DNA from: a virus
Length of the DNA: 64,000 nt
IMG/VR virus record: IMGVR_UViG_3300018481_000019
Coordinates: 1-64,000 of that record
Direction: 5' to 3' (one strand)
Part shown: piece after piece, positions 7,262 through 17,396 of the stretch
Numbering within the stretch: position 1 is the stretch's first letter
Layout: every line of letters begins with the position of its first letter
The notes under the pieces: model-generated
What the model was told of the DNA's origin: nothing
Databases searched by the model: none
What the model saw: the letters and a program-made list of their open reading frames with translations, nothing else
Translations under genes and position numbers: made by a program

Positions 7262-9636
7262 TGGTTGACACACAGATCATTCGTCCCGATTCCACGGTTC
7301 AGAACACTCCGCCGTGGACAATCACTGGTGGGACTGCTCATGCTGTGCTTGCCGATGAATCGGATGCCACCTTCATCGGAGCTTCCGCTACTGCTAGTGC
7401 CGTTCTCCGTGGCCCGAATCATGTGGTCCCGGTTGACCATGAGCGGCACCGAAGCCGAGTTGGGTTTCGGATTGCTGCCACTTCTGGCACACCGAAATTT
7501 CGGGGTATGGGCGGGGCGGGTGGTCCGCTCTCTTCCTTAGATGTGACTGCGCCAGCGACGGTTAGGGACTACGACACAGAGGTTCCTTGGCAGTTTTCAA
7601 ATCAGCCAACGGCAGATGCCGTCTCTGAGTTTGATCCGGTTCGATTGTCCAGCACCGGCAATGTCCGCTGCTACAAGATGTGGGTCGAAGTTGATTCTCG
7701 ACACAAGCCCACTTTTGAAATTCAGGGATTCCAGGGTGGTGCTGCGATTCCAGACGGCGGGGTCTTCGATGCGACCAATCGTCCGAGATTCCAATTCAAC
7801 AACTGCCAGTACGACGGGCTGACGGCTCGGGCATACACCGTGAAGGTGAGAACGCCTGGTGGCAGTCTGATTTGGCAAATCACCGGAGCGGGAATGCCAA
7901 CGTCGGTGACGGCTCCGGCTCCCATGAGTTATCTCCCGCCGGGAATATACGTCGCTGAATTCACAATCTCTTCCACGATCAGAGGAACGGCGGAGTACGT
8001 CTCGGACGTTGTCACTTACAACTTCTCTGTCACTTACGAGTCGATTGATTCTCAGATCGTTTTGGTCGAACCCAATTGCGAATTGGGCGGCTACATAATC
8101 ACGGTGGAGGTTGGTGATCTTCCTCCACCGCCACCAGCGCCGCCACGTCCCGCTATTACAAGTGCGACCTTGTTCGGAGCGTGGGATGCTGCTTCGCTGG
8201 ACGGAGTATTGGATCATGGAGACTCGGTTGGGATTTGGGCTGACGAAACCGGACTGAAGAAATTCGATGTAGCTGTGTGGGGGCAACCTCCCCCTTCCTA
8301 CGTTCAAGGCGGCCAACCGGGAAGTCTCAATGAACTGAGCGGAATCAAATTTGAAAACGGTCAAGCCATTCGTGGGAACATGGGGGTCGCCAATCACCCG
8401 CGGACGTTCTTCTACGTCATGCACACTCCGCCCCACGACGACAACGTTTTTACGTACCTATACGGGGCAGATGGTTCAGGGTGGGTTCACTTAGCTTCGT
8501 GGAACTCCCCGGCGAATCGGTGGGTTTTTGGAACCAACCAATTCAACTACATCGACTTCTCCGAAGCAGGGTTCCACGATTCCCCGCATCTCTTCACCTT
8601 TGTTCATAAAGCGACCAACCCATATGTTCGCGTCGATCAGTCGCAAAAGTCAACGGCGGCGAGCATGGTGATGGATACTGGTGGCGGTCGTTTCCAATTG
8701 GGTGAGACAACCAATATCGCCGGTCCCAATTTCATTATGTATGAATTGCTGGTCTATGAGGGCGAAGTCTCACCCGCTGACATCGACTTGATCGAAGACT
8801 ATCTCTTTACCAAATGGTTCACCCCGCTCACACCGGCAGAGATACCGGAAATGACCGTGATGCGTCACGATCTGATAACGGGTGGCTTGGAGCCGGTTCG
8901 TGGGTTGACCAATTTGGAGCCAAACACGAATTATCGAATCGTGGATTACGAAGCACCATCCAATCACGAAGTTGCCTATTGGCTCTACGAAGGCGGTCCC
9001 ACTTCTGAGGTTCCAATCGGCGGCGGGACTCTTCCAACTGCCTATCTTCAAGATGCTTGCACCGAACAGATGTATCTTCGCTGGCTTTTGAATCCGTCTG
9101 TGATCGCGAGCAACTTCTGTCTGGGGCCAATCGGTGAGTTGTCCTATGCGCCGCGCTCCGGTGTATTCCCTGTGATCGGGCGAGCCGATCCGGTGGTGGT
9201 CAATGACCGGCAGGAGACGGCTCGGGGAACGCTGCGCTTCATCGGGCAGACCACGGCTGAAGTCAATCAGCTTCGCAAGATGCTGACCAAGGATGCCCAA
9301 CCGACCTTGCTCACAATCCATGAGTCGTACATGCTCGGAAGGGAAGGGCAGCTTTATTTTCAACCGCTCGCGGTGAAGGAAGAGTGGCTCAATCCCGACA
9401 ACCGGATTCCGATGCACGCTCTCACCGTGGACTATGTTGAGATTGCTCCACCGGCAGGGACCGCGCCTTTGGAGCCGCCGCCCACCGGGATTCAGTTTGG
9501 GGCCGGGGGATGGATTGTCTGGGACACAGACCCGCCCACCGGAATTCCGCACGGTGATCCTCTCGACAAATGGCAGAGCTTTCAGCACTTGCTCTCGTCG
9601 GACCACACCTTTGAGTCGGCGCTGTATGACATATGA
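7261..9636 (+). CDS. distal tail protein with lectin-like insert
   Basis: 791 aa beginning at the ATG in TAATG that overlaps the tape measure stop. The first gene after the tape measure is normally the distal tail protein. The C-terminal third (about 620-735, including RGTLRFIGQTTAEV) resembles actinophage minor tail proteins. Residues about 296-523, starting at SATLFGAWDAASLDG, form a concanavalin A/LamG-like jelly roll of a kind that binds glycans, preceded by a PPPPPAPPRP hinge. The middle also has Ig/FN3-like beta segments. It probably contributes to host surface binding at the tail tip. Confidence 0.8.
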   Translation: MVDTQIIRPDSTVQNTPPWTITGGTAHAVLADESDATFIGASATASAVLRGPNHVVPVDHERHRSRVGFRIAATSGTPKFRGMGGAGGPLSSLDVTAPATVRDYDTEVPWQFSNQPTADAVSEFDPVRLSSTGNVRCYKMWVEVDSRHKPTFEIQGFQGGAAIPDGGVFDATNRPRFQFNNCQYDGLTARAYTVKVRTPGGSLIWQITGAGMPTSVTAPAPMSYLPPGIYVAEFTISSTIRGTAEYVSDVVTYNFSVTYESIDSQIVLVEPNCELGGYIITVEVGDLPPPPPAPPRPAITSATLFGAWDAASLDGVLDHGDSVGIWADETGLKKFDVAVWGQPPPSYVQGGQPGSLNELSGIKFENGQAIRGNMGVANHPRTFFYVMHTPPHDDNVFTYLYGADGSGWVHLASWNSPANRWVFGTNQFNYIDFSEAGFHDSPHLFTFVHKATNPYVRVDQSQKSTAASMVMDTGGGRFQLGETTNIAGPNFIMYELLVYEGEVSPADIDLIEDYLFTKWFTPLTPAEIPEMTVMRHDLITGGLEPVRGLTNLEPNTNYRIVDYEAPSNHEVAYWLYEGGPTSEVPIGGGTLPTAYLQDACTEQMYLRWLLNPSVIASNFCLGPIGELSYAPRSGVFPVIGRADPVVVNDRQETARGTLRFIGQTTAEVNQLRKMLTKDAQPTLLTIHESYMLGREGQLYFQPLAVKEEWLNPDNRIPMHALTVDYVEIAPPAGTAPLEPPPTGIQFGAGGWIVWDTDPPTGIPHGDPLDKWQSFQHLLSSDHTFESALYDI

Positions 9637-10958
9637 GGTTCGTCCACGATTACTTGGCAGGAGACACCGCTTCTCGTAATTCCGTCCGCGATCAGATCAA
9701 TTCCACCGTGCGGGGTACTCACCAGTCTGAAATCAAATTATGGACGACTGAATACAGTTCTGCCGCTTGGCGGGAGCACCCTTTGGTGGACGACACCGGA
9801 TGGAAGGAAGTCACTTACGAGATAATGAGCGGCGACATCTCCGAGCACTTGGGCGAAGCGATTGCCCGAGAAATGAGTTTCCAAGTTGCCTCTGAGTATT
9901 GGGACGATCCGCTCGACGCACTAGAAGAACTCTCGCCGTATCGAACGATGGTGGCGGCGGCTCGGGGAGTTCTCTTGCCACAAGGAAGGATTCTCTGGGT
10001 TCCGCTCGGGGTCTATCGGGTGTGGAGCGTGAGCACTGGCGGGAGCGGCGGTAGCACACAAATTTCGGTGCAGTCGTACAGCATGGAAGTCCAAGTGCGT
10101 GAGGCTCGGTTCATCAATACGCCGGTCGCCGGGACGGGGCCAAGTCATGTGGGGGCGACTTCCATTGGAGGCGTGATTCAAAAACTGCTCGACGCTGCGT
10201 TTCCGAAAGACGAGTTAGACGACTTCGTTCCCTATGACGTGGTGTCCGACGGACTCGGGATCGGGCCGGAGGACTACCTGTTTCCCGCCAAGACGATTCT
10301 CACCGACGACCGGGATCGGTTGGAACTGATTCTCCGGCTTCAGGACGACCGCAATGTGTGGGGGCGATTCGACCGGGCCAACCACTATCGAATCGACACC
10401 ATGCCCGTTCCCTCTGACGAGCCGGTTTCGTTTCCGGTCGATACTGGTGACAAGGGAGTCTTGGTTTCATACAGCAAAGAATTCACCAGGGACCACGTCT
10501 ACAACGCTGTGCTCTGTTTCGGGGAGTACGGGGCGACGACTGCGAATGCTCCGAAAAAGGCCGTTAGCTGGTTGGCGGTTGATGGGCCGGGGGTTCCCTT
10601 TTGGAATCCAGATTCACCGACTGCTTGGGATGGGCCATACGGCTACGTGCCGAGATTTCAAAGAGTGGACTTTCTCCCCAACAACGCTACCCAAGCAACT
10701 CAGATTGTTCGGAACACGGCAGAGTCGATCCTTGCCCGCTCTCTGGATTTCAAAGCCGGTATATCTTTTGATGCAGTTCCCAATCCGTTGTTGGAAGCTG
10801 GTGATGTGGTCGAAGTCCATTTCCCGACCGGGCTGAGGTTTGGGCAAACCGAGCCGGTGGTCGAACAGCACTTGATTACCAGTCTCAGTATCGGGCTTGG
10901 GGCGGACTCGTCCTTTTCGGCTGACACCATCGCCACCGTCATTCAGGATGCGACGTGA
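9633..10958 (+). CDS. minor tail / baseplate hub protein
   Basis: 441 aa, ATGA overlap with the distal tail gene. Mixed alpha/beta with SVQSYSMEVQV and VPYDVVSDGLG segments; the C-terminal part ends in a beta-rich region typical of tail hub proteins. By gene order it is the second tip component after the tape measure. I see no peptidase motif. The family name is uncertain; the role is inferred from position and general resemblance to actinophage minor tail proteins. Confidence 0.75.
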   Translation: MRFVHDYLAGDTASRNSVRDQINSTVRGTHQSEIKLWTTEYSSAAWREHPLVDDTGWKEVTYEIMSGDISEHLGEAIAREMSFQVASEYWDDPLDALEELSPYRTMVAAARGVLLPQGRILWVPLGVYRVWSVSTGGSGGSTQISVQSYSMEVQVREARFINTPVAGTGPSHVGATSIGGVIQKLLDAAFPKDELDDFVPYDVVSDGLGIGPEDYLFPAKTILTDDRDRLELILRLQDDRNVWGRFDRANHYRIDTMPVPSDEPVSFPVDTGDKGVLVSYSKEFTRDHVYNAVLCFGEYGATTANAPKKAVSWLAVDGPGVPFWNPDSPTAWDGPYGYVPRFQRVDFLPNNATQATQIVRNTAESILARSLDFKAGISFDAVPNPLLEAGDVVEVHFPTGLRFGQTEPVVEQHLITSLSIGLGADSSFSADTIATVIQDAT

Positions 10959-12397
10959 GGGATTTCCTACCCAACGGTCGTAGAGCGCTGGTCGCAGAAC
11001 TCAATCGTCGCGACCGGCTTCCCTTTGTTGAGAGCGATCCGGTTCGGCTCCACGTCGGAACAGTGCTGGCGCTGGTCGATGGGAAGGCCACCGTCGAATT
11101 GCAGGGGCGGACCTTGGAGGAAGTCCCGCTGCACGGTGAAGCGGCGGTTGATGATGGGGTCTACGTCCTCTTCGCCGGGAACACCACTCTTGTAATCGGG
11201 CAGAGCGGCGGTGGCGCTCCGCCAGTGGTAGGTCCGTTCGGGGAAGTAACGGTGGCGGTTGCCGCTTCTGATGCCAACGCTATTTCCAAGTCGAAAGCTG
11301 ATTTGATCTGCGACGGCACTGACGATGATGTAACGATCCAAGCCGCCTTTACCATGCTCGGCACTCAGGGTGGCAAGGTGGTTCTTTCGGAAGGCCACTT
11401 CCACTTTGGGACCGTCGGGGTCACTACTCCCAATGTCAATTTCCATCTTCAGGGTGCGGGTCAGGGGGCAACTGAAATCATCTCTGACACCCTTGGCACC
11501 GCCTTTCTCATTCGCATTGGAACCAGTGTCAATGAGCAAAAGCAACAAATGGTTTCTGATCTGACGTTGCATGGAGCGGACAAGGCGGTCAGTGGGATCA
11601 CCACCATTCAAGCCGTGAATAACACGGTGAGGTTGGAGAATCTAGTTATCCATGACTTCACCAGTCACGGGGTCAACACACTGGCTCGCCCTGCCGGAGC
11701 ATGGAAGTTCAGACGGTGTCATTTCTACGCCAATGGTGGAGCGGGATCATCGGGCCGGGAAGCGAACGTCGATTACATCGACTGCATTTTTCAATCGAAT
11801 GCTGGTGGTGGACTCGGGATTCAACAAGACGGAGCCGGACACATCACCGACTGTCTCTTCTGGTCGAACACTGGAAACGGAATCAGTTCCGGTAACGCTA
11901 TCTCTCAGGGATTTTCAAATTTCATCATCTCAAACAACATCTTCCTGTCTAACACTGGTTGGGGCATCAACATTCAGGATGGGAACTACAACCAGATTTC
12001 CGACAACATCTTCTCGGGGAACACCAGCGGTTCGATCAGCTTTGGTGCTGGTGGGTTCGGTGTAGCTCACAACGGATTTGTAACCGGAAACAATCAGACC
12101 GGCACTGGAACCTTTGTCTCAATCTCGTCTGGCTCGGATGCTCACGTTGCCTGCAACGTAATCAACGGCGTGCTTTCAAATTGTGGTCCCGGTGTTGCGC
12201 CCACGCTTGGCTTCACGCACATACAGGCGGTGGCTTCCGCGCTTTGGACAATCAATCATCCTCTGACTTTTCAACCAAATGTTGCCGTTGTGGATTCAAC
12301 GGGTGAACAAGTAGAGGGAGAAGTGATCTATGTCGATTCTGACACAGTTACCGTCGGATTTTCAGCCGCATTTACCGGAACCGCATATCTCTCATAG
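10955..12397 (+). CDS. beta-helix tail spike
   Basis: 480 aa, GTG start overlapping the previous TGA. Residues about 1-95 look like an attachment domain (short beta strands, ends in SGGGAPP). From about 100 to 400 the protein has the Asn/Gly-rich ladder of a right-handed parallel beta-helix (NTGNGISSGN, NNIFLSNTGWGINI, DNIFSGNTSG). The last 65 residues (from about 415) form a small beta domain with the pattern NHPLTFQPNVAVVDS that is related to the C-terminus of the next protein. Likely binds or cleaves a surface polysaccharide; no catalytic residues can be assigned by eye. Confidence 0.8.
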   Translation: MRDFLPNGRRALVAELNRRDRLPFVESDPVRLHVGTVLALVDGKATVELQGRTLEEVPLHGEAAVDDGVYVLFAGNTTLVIGQSGGGAPPVVGPFGEVTVAVAASDANAISKSKADLICDGTDDDVTIQAAFTMLGTQGGKVVLSEGHFHFGTVGVTTPNVNFHLQGAGQGATEIISDTLGTAFLIRIGTSVNEQKQQMVSDLTLHGADKAVSGITTIQAVNNTVRLENLVIHDFTSHGVNTLARPAGAWKFRRCHFYANGGAGSSGREANVDYIDCIFQSNAGGGLGIQQDGAGHITDCLFWSNTGNGISSGNAISQGFSNFIISNNIFLSNTGWGINIQDGNYNQISDNIFSGNTSGSISFGAGGFGVAHNGFVTGNNQTGTGTFVSISSGSDAHVACNVINGVLSNCGPGVAPTLGFTHIQAVASALWTINHPLTFQPNVAVVDSTGEQVEGEVIYVDSDTVTVGFSAAFTGTAYLS

Positions 12398-12406
12398 GAG
12401 CACTAC

Positions 12407-13771
12407 ATGAGTCGGAAGTTTCTCACCCACATTGACCTTGCCAAGAACGAGATTCAAAACGGGGTGGCTCAGAACTTGGCGGCGGCTCCATCGTCTCCGG
12501 TCAAGGGCCAGTTCTATTTCAACAGCACTGACAATATCTGGTACTGGTGGGATGGGACTGTTTGGAATCCGGCTAAGTCGGGCGCTCCCGCTTTTGGAAA
12601 CGTCGTTCCAGAATCCACGTTCGGTGGAGCGTCGGCTAACGGCGTACTAAGTACCGTTTCTCGTTCCGATCATGCTCACGGAAATCCGGCCCACGATGCG
12701 GCGGCTCACTCGGCAATTCCACTCTCGGCACTGGCGGCGGCTACTGCCACGATCAACATGGGTGGGTTTCGGATCACCAATGTCGGTGCGCCGACCGCTG
12801 GCACCGATGCCACCACCAAGGACTACGTAGACAATCTCGCCGCGGGCTTGGCCTGGAAGGACTCGGTTCGGGCGGCGACCACCGCCAACATCACCCTCTC
12901 GGCTCCGCAGACCATCGACGGAGTCGCCGTGATCGCCGGGGATCGGGTGCTGGTCAAGAACCAGACCACTCCATCTCAGAACGGTATTTACATCGTCGCC
13001 GCTGGTGCTTGGACCCGAGCCACCGATGCTGATTCTGAGGCGGAATTGCTTAGTTCCACCGTGTTCGTTCAGGAGGGAACTACTCAGGCTGATACGGCCT
13101 GGACAATGACCGCCAACGCGCCGATCACGGTGAACACCACCGCTCTGCCGTGGGTGCAATTCGGTGGGGCGGACATCTACACCGCTGGCGCTGGCATGAC
13201 ACAGACCGGCAATGTCTTCGATGTGATCGCGGGCAATGGATCGCTGGTCGTCTCTGCCGATTCGATGGTGGTCGGCTACTCCGCTTCCGGTGGCGATGCT
13301 GGATCGTCTCTGCTTCCCGCTCGGGGCGATCACGCACACGGAGCGACCTATGTGCCGCTGGCTCGGACCATCACCACCAATGCTCCGTTGACTGGCGGCG
13401 GGCCGCTGTCCGCCAACTTGACGCTCGACGTTTCGACCTTCACATCGGGTGCTCGGGGCGTGGTCCCGGCTTCCGGCGGGTCGGCTAGCCAGTTCTTGTC
13501 GGCGGACGGTTCTTGGAAAGCGGTTCCTCTCGACACCACGGCGGGCGACATTCGCTACGGACGCAAGTTCAGCCAAGCCGTCGGTGGTGCAGTCTCGGTG
13601 GCGGTGACACACAATTTCAACACCCGAGATGTAGAGGTTCAGGTCTATCGGGTTGCTGCTCCCTATGACACGGTCGAATGCGATGAAGAGCGCACCGATG
13701 CCAACACCGTCACGCTCCGCTTCACCACCGCTCCCGCCGCTGGCGAGTATCGGGTGGTCGTAATCGGGTGA
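12407..13771 (+). CDS. tail fibre protein
   Basis: 454 aa, beginning 9 bases after the spike, ribosome site ATAGGAGCACT. It has [18 protein letters not shown] followed by TKDYV (a phage fibre repeat that usually leads into a trimeric shaft), a segment [19 protein letters not shown], and a C-terminal domain starting [14 protein letters not shown] that matches the tail end of the spike. Proteins of this type form trimeric fibres and are common in actinophages and prophages. Together with the next two genes it makes a receptor-binding module. Confidence 0.85.
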   Translation: MSRKFLTHIDLAKNEIQNGVAQNLAAAPSSPVKGQFYFNSTDNIWYWWDGTVWNPAKSGAPAFGNVVPESTFGGASANGVLSTVSRSDHAHGNPAHDAAAHSAIPLSALAAATATINMGGFRITNVGAPTAGTDATTKDYVDNLAAGLAWKDSVRAATTANITLSAPQTIDGVAVIAGDRVLVKNQTTPSQNGIYIVAAGAWTRATDADSEAELLSSTVFVQEGTTQADTAWTMTANAPITVNTTALPWVQFGGADIYTAGAGMTQTGNVFDVIAGNGSLVVSADSMVVGYSASGGDAGSSLLPARGDHAHGATYVPLARTITTNAPLTGGGPLSANLTLDVSTFTSGARGVVPASGGSASQFLSADGSWKAVPLDTTAGDIRYGRKFSQAVGGAVSVAVTHNFNTRDVEVQVYRVAAPYDTVECDEERTDANTVTLRFTTAPAAGEYRVVVIG

Positions 13772-14985
13772 GTCGGAATTCTCTGACTCCGGTTGTTCTT
13801 CCCGCCTATCCAGTGGCGGCGATGGAGGCAACGCCTAAGCAGTACGTCGATGAACAGATCGCGGCGGTCGAACTCATGCCTGGTCCCGAAGGACCGGCAG
13901 GGCCAGAGGGTCCACAAGGCGATCCTGGGCCGCAGGGAGCAACCGGGAGTACCGGGGCTGACGGTCCCGAAGGTCCGATTGGTCCGATAGGGCCGGAAGG
14001 ACTTCAGGGACCAGAAGGACCGGAAGGGCCAGCGGGACCGCAAGGCGATCCCGGTCCCGAAGGCCCGCAAGGTCCGGCGGGAGAAGTTCCCGCTGGAACC
14101 TATTTGGAGTTGGCGGGCGGGACCATGACCGGCGACATCATCCTCGCCAGTGATCCCGATGCTCCAATGGAACCAGCGACCAAGCAGTACGTCGATGGGC
14201 TGATGGAAGAGGCCGGTGTCCCTCACATCATTGATGAAGCCGAGCCAGTCGATCCGCCAGATGGATTGCTCTGGACTCACCCAACGGAAGACGCAACGGT
14301 TCCGGTCATGGTTCCTATTGGGTCGATCATCATGTGGGCGGGTGATGCCTCTAATGTCCCGATTGGGTGGCTGCTTTGTGACGGCTCCCCACTTGATCCG
14401 GTGGCTTATCCCGACTTGACGACTCTGCTCGGAAGCGCCTTCGGAGTGACACCAGCGCCGAACGGCTATCCGGTCGGGACCACGCTGCTTCCCGATATGC
14501 GGGATCGGTTTGTGGTCGGGGCCGGGACCACCTACTCACGGAACTCTCAGGGTGGATCGGTCAACGTCGGACAGCACTCTCACGCCATGCCTCATACCCA
14601 TGACGTGAATCCGCCGAACACCGAAACGACTGGCGATTCGGTGACTCACACCCACACCATGACCGACCACACGCACACAATGGCTCACACCCATGCCATT
14701 GCCGGGTCGTTCATCTCTGATGTGTCTGCCACCGGATCGGCGGCTCGCTTTAGGAGCACTGGCTCGTTTCCGACTGAAGGCTCGTCGGCAGCGAACACCG
14801 GGAATCCGACCAACCCGCAGACTGGCGGTCGTTCAGCAGGCCACACTCACGATGTAAATATCGGACAGTTTGAGTCTTTGGGAACGAACACAGCCAGCAC
14901 TTCCAACAACGCTACGGCGGGACCGGCTAACGACAATCGGCCTCCCTACATCGGCCTTTTCTACATCATCAAGGCAGGCCCGTAA
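13768..14985 (+). CDS. collagen-like tail fibre with tail-collar domain
   Basis: 405 aa, GTG overlapping the previous TGA. An attachment segment with KQYVDEQI is followed by about 22 Gly-X-Y triplets (residues about 41-108), a second TKQYVDGL segment, a tail-collar domain (about 181-258: [29 protein letters not shown]) and a His-rich HTH/HTHT region (about 270-312). The collagen part would make a trimeric rod; the collar domain and histidines resemble T4 gp12-type fibres in which stacked histidines bind metal. Confidence 0.88.
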   Translation: MSRNSLTPVVLPAYPVAAMEATPKQYVDEQIAAVELMPGPEGPAGPEGPQGDPGPQGATGSTGADGPEGPIGPIGPEGLQGPEGPEGPAGPQGDPGPEGPQGPAGEVPAGTYLELAGGTMTGDIILASDPDAPMEPATKQYVDGLMEEAGVPHIIDEAEPVDPPDGLLWTHPTEDATVPVMVPIGSIIMWAGDASNVPIGWLLCDGSPLDPVAYPDLTTLLGSAFGVTPAPNGYPVGTTLLPDMRDRFVVGAGTTYSRNSQGGSVNVGQHSHAMPHTHDVNPPNTETTGDSVTHTHTMTDHTHTMAHTHAIAGSFISDVSATGSAARFRSTGSFPTEGSSAANTGNPTNPQTGGRSAGHTHDVNIGQFESLGTNTASTSNNATAGPANDNRPPYIGLFYIIKAGP

Positions 14986-15989
14986 TGGCAGTGACAAGAA
15001 TTTGGGACGCGGATAACGGGGCATGGCGACTCGTCGGCGGGACGGTTGGAGCAGAAGCATCGGGAGCGGGGCTGTACCTCCCCGTTTCGGGCGGGACCAT
15101 GACCGGCCCCCTGCTTTTGGAAACCAATCCTGTTGCGCCGGAGCAGGCAGCGACCAAGGCGTATGTTGATTCGGTTGCGGGCGGCGGTGGTGGGGCGCTT
15201 CCCACCGGATTGATTTCAGCCTTTGGCGGTGACACTCCGCCAACGGGTTTTCTCATGTGTGACGGCTCTTTGGTTTCCCGAACCACCTATGCCACTTTGT
15301 TCTCCGTGATCGGGACCGCGTATGGGGTGGGTGATGGTTCGTCTACCTTTGGACTTCCTGATCTTCGCCAGCGATTTCCTCTTGGTAAAGCGGTATCGGG
15401 AACCGGAGCAGTTCTTGGTGTAACAGGCGGTTTCATTGACCACGACCACACCGGACCATCCCATACTCATACCGGCCCGAGCCACACCCACACCGGCCCG
15501 AGCCACACCCACGATCTAGGAAACTCAACTTCCAGCGGGGCGACCACTTCGACGGCGGCGGGGAGTCACGGTCATGGCAGGGCAGCGTTCAACACTTCAT
15601 CCGATTCCCACGCCCACACCTTCTCCGACTCCGGTACTGATTCGTTTGGAACTGGCGGGCCGAGTAACTCGGTGGGGAGCCTTGCGGGTGGCGGTTCCGC
15701 CTCCGCTGGCGGTCTGACTCACACCCACTCCGGCTCGGTATCAGTCTCAGTTAGCGGCACCACTTCATCGGATAGCCACGCCCACTCCATTCCGGCGTTC
15801 AACACCGATGTTGAGGCGGCACACAGTCATTCCAACCCGGCTCACGTTCACGATCTGGGATCATCGGTGGCGGCAGGGACCGGAGCAACGGGAGCAGGAG
15901 GAACCGGAGCAACGGGAGCAGGAGGAACCGGACTAACCGGGCAAAGGAATCCTCCCTTCCAGACCGTCAATTTCATCATCAAGACATAG
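14985..15989 (+). CDS. tail-collar, His-rich fibre protein
   Basis: 334 aa, TAATG overlap with the previous gene. The same layout as its neighbour without collagen: a short shaft with TKAYVDSV, the collar domain (about 72-138: ISAFGGDTPPTGFLMCDGS, LPDLRQRFPLG), then repeated GPSHTH units and further H-x-H pairs up to about residue 290, and a NPPFQTVNFIIK end. The two genes look like diverged duplicates. Short tandem DNA repeats at 15,471-15,512 and 15,879-15,926 lie inside it. Confidence 0.85.
   Translation: MAVTRIWDADNGAWRLVGGTVGAEASGAGLYLPVSGGTMTGPLLLETNPVAPEQAATKAYVDSVAGGGGGALPTGLISAFGGDTPPTGFLMCDGSLVSRTTYATLFSVIGTAYGVGDGSSTFGLPDLRQRFPLGKAVSGTGAVLGVTGGFIDHDHTGPSHTHTGPSHTHTGPSHTHDLGNSTSSGATTSTAAGSHGHGRAAFNTSSDSHAHTFSDSGTDSFGTGGPSNSVGSLAGGGSASAGGLTHTHSGSVSVSVSGTTSSDSHAHSIPAFNTDVEAAHSHSNPAHVHDLGSSVAAGTGATGAGGTGATGAGGTGLTGQRNPPFQTVNFIIKT
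15471..15512. repeat. tandem repeat, 2 x 21 bp (GPSHTHT units)
   Basis: Two exact 21-base copies (15,471-15,491 and 15,492-15,512) of a unit starting ACCGGCCCGAGCC, in frame in the His-rich fibre; each encodes T-G-P-S-H-T-H. A diverged third copy lies just upstream. Copy number could vary by slippage and would change the metal-binding ladder. Confidence 0.8.
15879..15926. repeat. tandem repeat, 2 x 24 bp
   Basis: Two exact copies (15,879-15,902 and 15,903-15,926) of a 24-base unit starting ACCGGAGCAACGGG, in frame; each encodes T-G-A-T-G-A-G-G near the C-terminus of the His-rich fibre. A partial third copy follows. Confidence 0.8.
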
Positions 15990-15997
15990 GAGGAATC

Positions 15998-16192
15998 ATG
16001 GACGAAGACCGAGTTGTCGATGGAGAAGTCTCAGCACCGGATACCGTGTTGGAAGGATTGGTCAAAGAGAACCAGCTTTTCAAAAGTTGGATCATCGGAC
16101 TTGTGACCAATTGCGAAGGTTGCACCGAAGAGGCGACCAGATGGGTTGAGTCGATGGAGCCGATAAAGCAGTTCGGACATCCCGAGTCGTGA
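15998..16192 (+). CDS. small hypothetical protein, 64 aa
   Basis: Strong ribosome site TAGGAGGAATC before the ATG. Acidic, helical, with a C-E-G-C pair (NCEGCTEEA) at about residues 38-42 that could form a disulfide or bind metal. It ends in GTGA, overlapping the next gene, so the two are probably translated together. Its place before a holin-like gene suggests the lysis cassette, but the function is unknown. Confidence 0.75.
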   Translation: MDEDRVVDGEVSAPDTVLEGLVKENQLFKSWIIGLVTNCEGCTEEATRWVESMEPIKQFGHPES

Positions 16193-16461
16193 AAGACTTT
16201 TTGAATTCCAGATCGGTCGTAGAAGTAATGACCCTGGTTTTCACGTTCTTGATCGCGTTCGTGATCGTGTTCTCGGCAGTCACGGTGGTTGTTTCAGAAA
16301 TCATCAATCCAGAGGGCGACACCACTCAGGTCATTGACGGGTTGACTTCGATCATCACCGGAATCCTGGGTGCGCTACTTGGATTGCTGGCAGGCAAGTC
16401 GGAAGCGGTGAACACGAAACCCCCTCCGCCCGATATTGAAACTCATGTGGAGCCAATATGA
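16189..16461 (+). CDS. two-segment membrane protein, holin candidate
   Basis: 90 aa, GTG start. A first transmembrane helix (about residues 12-36, [19 protein letters not shown]), a short polar loop with NPEGDTTQ, a second hydrophobic helix (about 50-68, [14 protein letters not shown]) and a short polar tail ending in [13 protein letters not shown]. Size and topology fit class II holins, and it sits among small membrane genes. The endolysin, however, is 20 kb away at 36,467, so holin identity is an inference. Confidence 0.6.
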   Translation: MKDFLNSRSVVEVMTLVFTFLIAFVIVFSAVTVVVSEIINPEGDTTQVIDGLTSIITGILGALLGLLAGKSEAVNTKPPPPDIETHVEPI

Positions 16462-17060
16462 CAGCCACCCGAGCAATCAGTTTCTTGTCGCTGCTCTGTG
16501 CAGGAGTGATCGTCGCTTTGCTCGGGCTATATACCTACCAAGCGATTGCCCAATCCCCGACTGAAGCCCAGGCTCCCATCACTGAAACGACGACCACTGC
16601 CACTAGCAATACGGCAAGCACGACTTCCAGCACGATTCTCACAGGCACGACGGGGATTGATAGCAGCACCACCACGGCACCGTCCACTTTCCTGCAAGGC
16701 CCAATGGGTCCAGCGGGACCACAAGGCGAGACGGGGCCACAAGGACCGGCAGGACCGTCCGGGCCACAGGGCGAGCCGGGGCCAAGAGGGGCGACGGGTG
16801 CGACCGGAGAAACGGGTCTATCGGGCGATGATGGGGCAATCGGCCCGCAAGGTGAAGTAGGCCCGCCGGGGCAACCGGGACCGGCAGGCCCGACCGGGGA
16901 ACAAGGACCGGCGGGACCGACGGGACCGCAAGGTGAAACGGGAGCGCAAGGTCCGCCGGGTGTCGGTTGCCCGCCGGGATTCTCACTGGTTGCGGTTGGC
17001 GTTCACCAGCGAGTGCCAGTCGATCAAGACCTCACCATCTATGTTTGCGCTCTCGGGTAA
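16458..17060 (+). CDS. membrane-anchored collagen-like protein
   Basis: 200 aa, ATGA overlap. One N-terminal transmembrane segment or signal anchor (about 7-30), a Thr/Ser-rich stretch (about 35-72), about 28 Gly-X-Y triplets (about 76-165), and a small C-terminal domain with two Cys (GCPPGFSL and YVCALG). This would display a collagen-like stalk outside the membrane, which is unusual for a structural tail protein. It may modify the host surface or act in the virion; neither can be decided here. Confidence 0.75.
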   Translation: MTATRAISFLSLLCAGVIVALLGLYTYQAIAQSPTEAQAPITETTTTATSNTASTTSSTILTGTTGIDSSTTTAPSTFLQGPMGPAGPQGETGPQGPAGPSGPQGEPGPRGATGATGETGLSGDDGAIGPQGEVGPPGQPGPAGPTGEQGPAGPTGPQGETGAQGPPGVGCPPGFSLVAVGVHQRVPVDQDLTIYVCALG

Positions 17061-17189
17061 AGGACGTTCGATGATCGACGGAGCGGTTCGACCGTCGGGC
17101 GGAAGCCGAATCGGTTCAATGTCGGCAAGGATCAGTGTGAGCAAAATCAGCCAAACAACAGCCACCACCACAGCCAGGACGCTTCTCAT
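16983..17189 (-). CDS. possible antisense small membrane protein, 68 aa
   Basis: Read on the - strand from ATG at 17,189: a clear N-terminal hydrophobic helix ([20 protein letters not shown]) followed by a polar, proline-containing domain, which looks more like a real protein than a shadow frame. It faces the rightward genes and overlaps the 3' end of the collagen-like gene by 78 bases. No good ribosome site or promoter is visible, so it is tentative. Confidence 0.35.
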   Translation of the reverse strand: MRSVLAVVVAVVWLILLTLILADIEPIRLPPDGRTAPSIIERPLPESANIDGEVLIDWHSLVNANRNQ

Positions 17190-17237
17190 GGGTTATGGTG
17201 CAGTGAACGACGACAAGCTGGCAGGAGGGTAAACGCT

Positions 17238-17393
17238 GTGTGGGGTGAAAACGATCTGGACAAGGAACCAACTCAGCCGGTAGAAGAGGAAGAGCCGGAG
17301 CCTGTACCCGAGCCTCACCCACCAGAACCAGACGACTTTGATGAAGACCCGGAGCCGTCCGAACCCGACGCTCAGGACGAAGAGGAAGAGTGA
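17238..17393 (+). CDS. small acidic Pro/Glu-rich protein, 51 aa
   Basis: Too short for most gene finders but with a strong ribosome site GGCAGGAGGG 8 bases before the GTG at 17,238. More than half the residues are Glu, Asp or Pro (EEEEPEPVPEP, ending DEEEE). It would be fully disordered and highly negative. Possible roles are a DNA mimic or a decoration/scaffold peptide; nothing specific supports either. Confidence 0.6.
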   Translation: MWGENDLDKEPTQPVEEEEPEPVPEPHPPEPDDFDEDPEPSEPDAQDEEEE

Positions 17394-17396
17394 CTC

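Noticed and set aside
11652-12306. Long + strand readings in the other frames of the beta-helix spike gene
   Set aside because: Their composition is shadow-like (Ser/Thr/Arg-rich) and they lack ribosome sites; the spike frame has a clear ladder pattern.
12647-13831. A 394-aa - strand reading opposite the tail fibre genes
   Set aside because: Arg/Gly/Ser-rich shadow of GC-rich repeats in fibre genes; no start signals.
13890-14095. Gly-X-Y rich DNA as a possible CRISPR-like or other repeat array
   Set aside because: Repeat units are codon-level collagen triplets within a coding frame, not spaced direct repeats.
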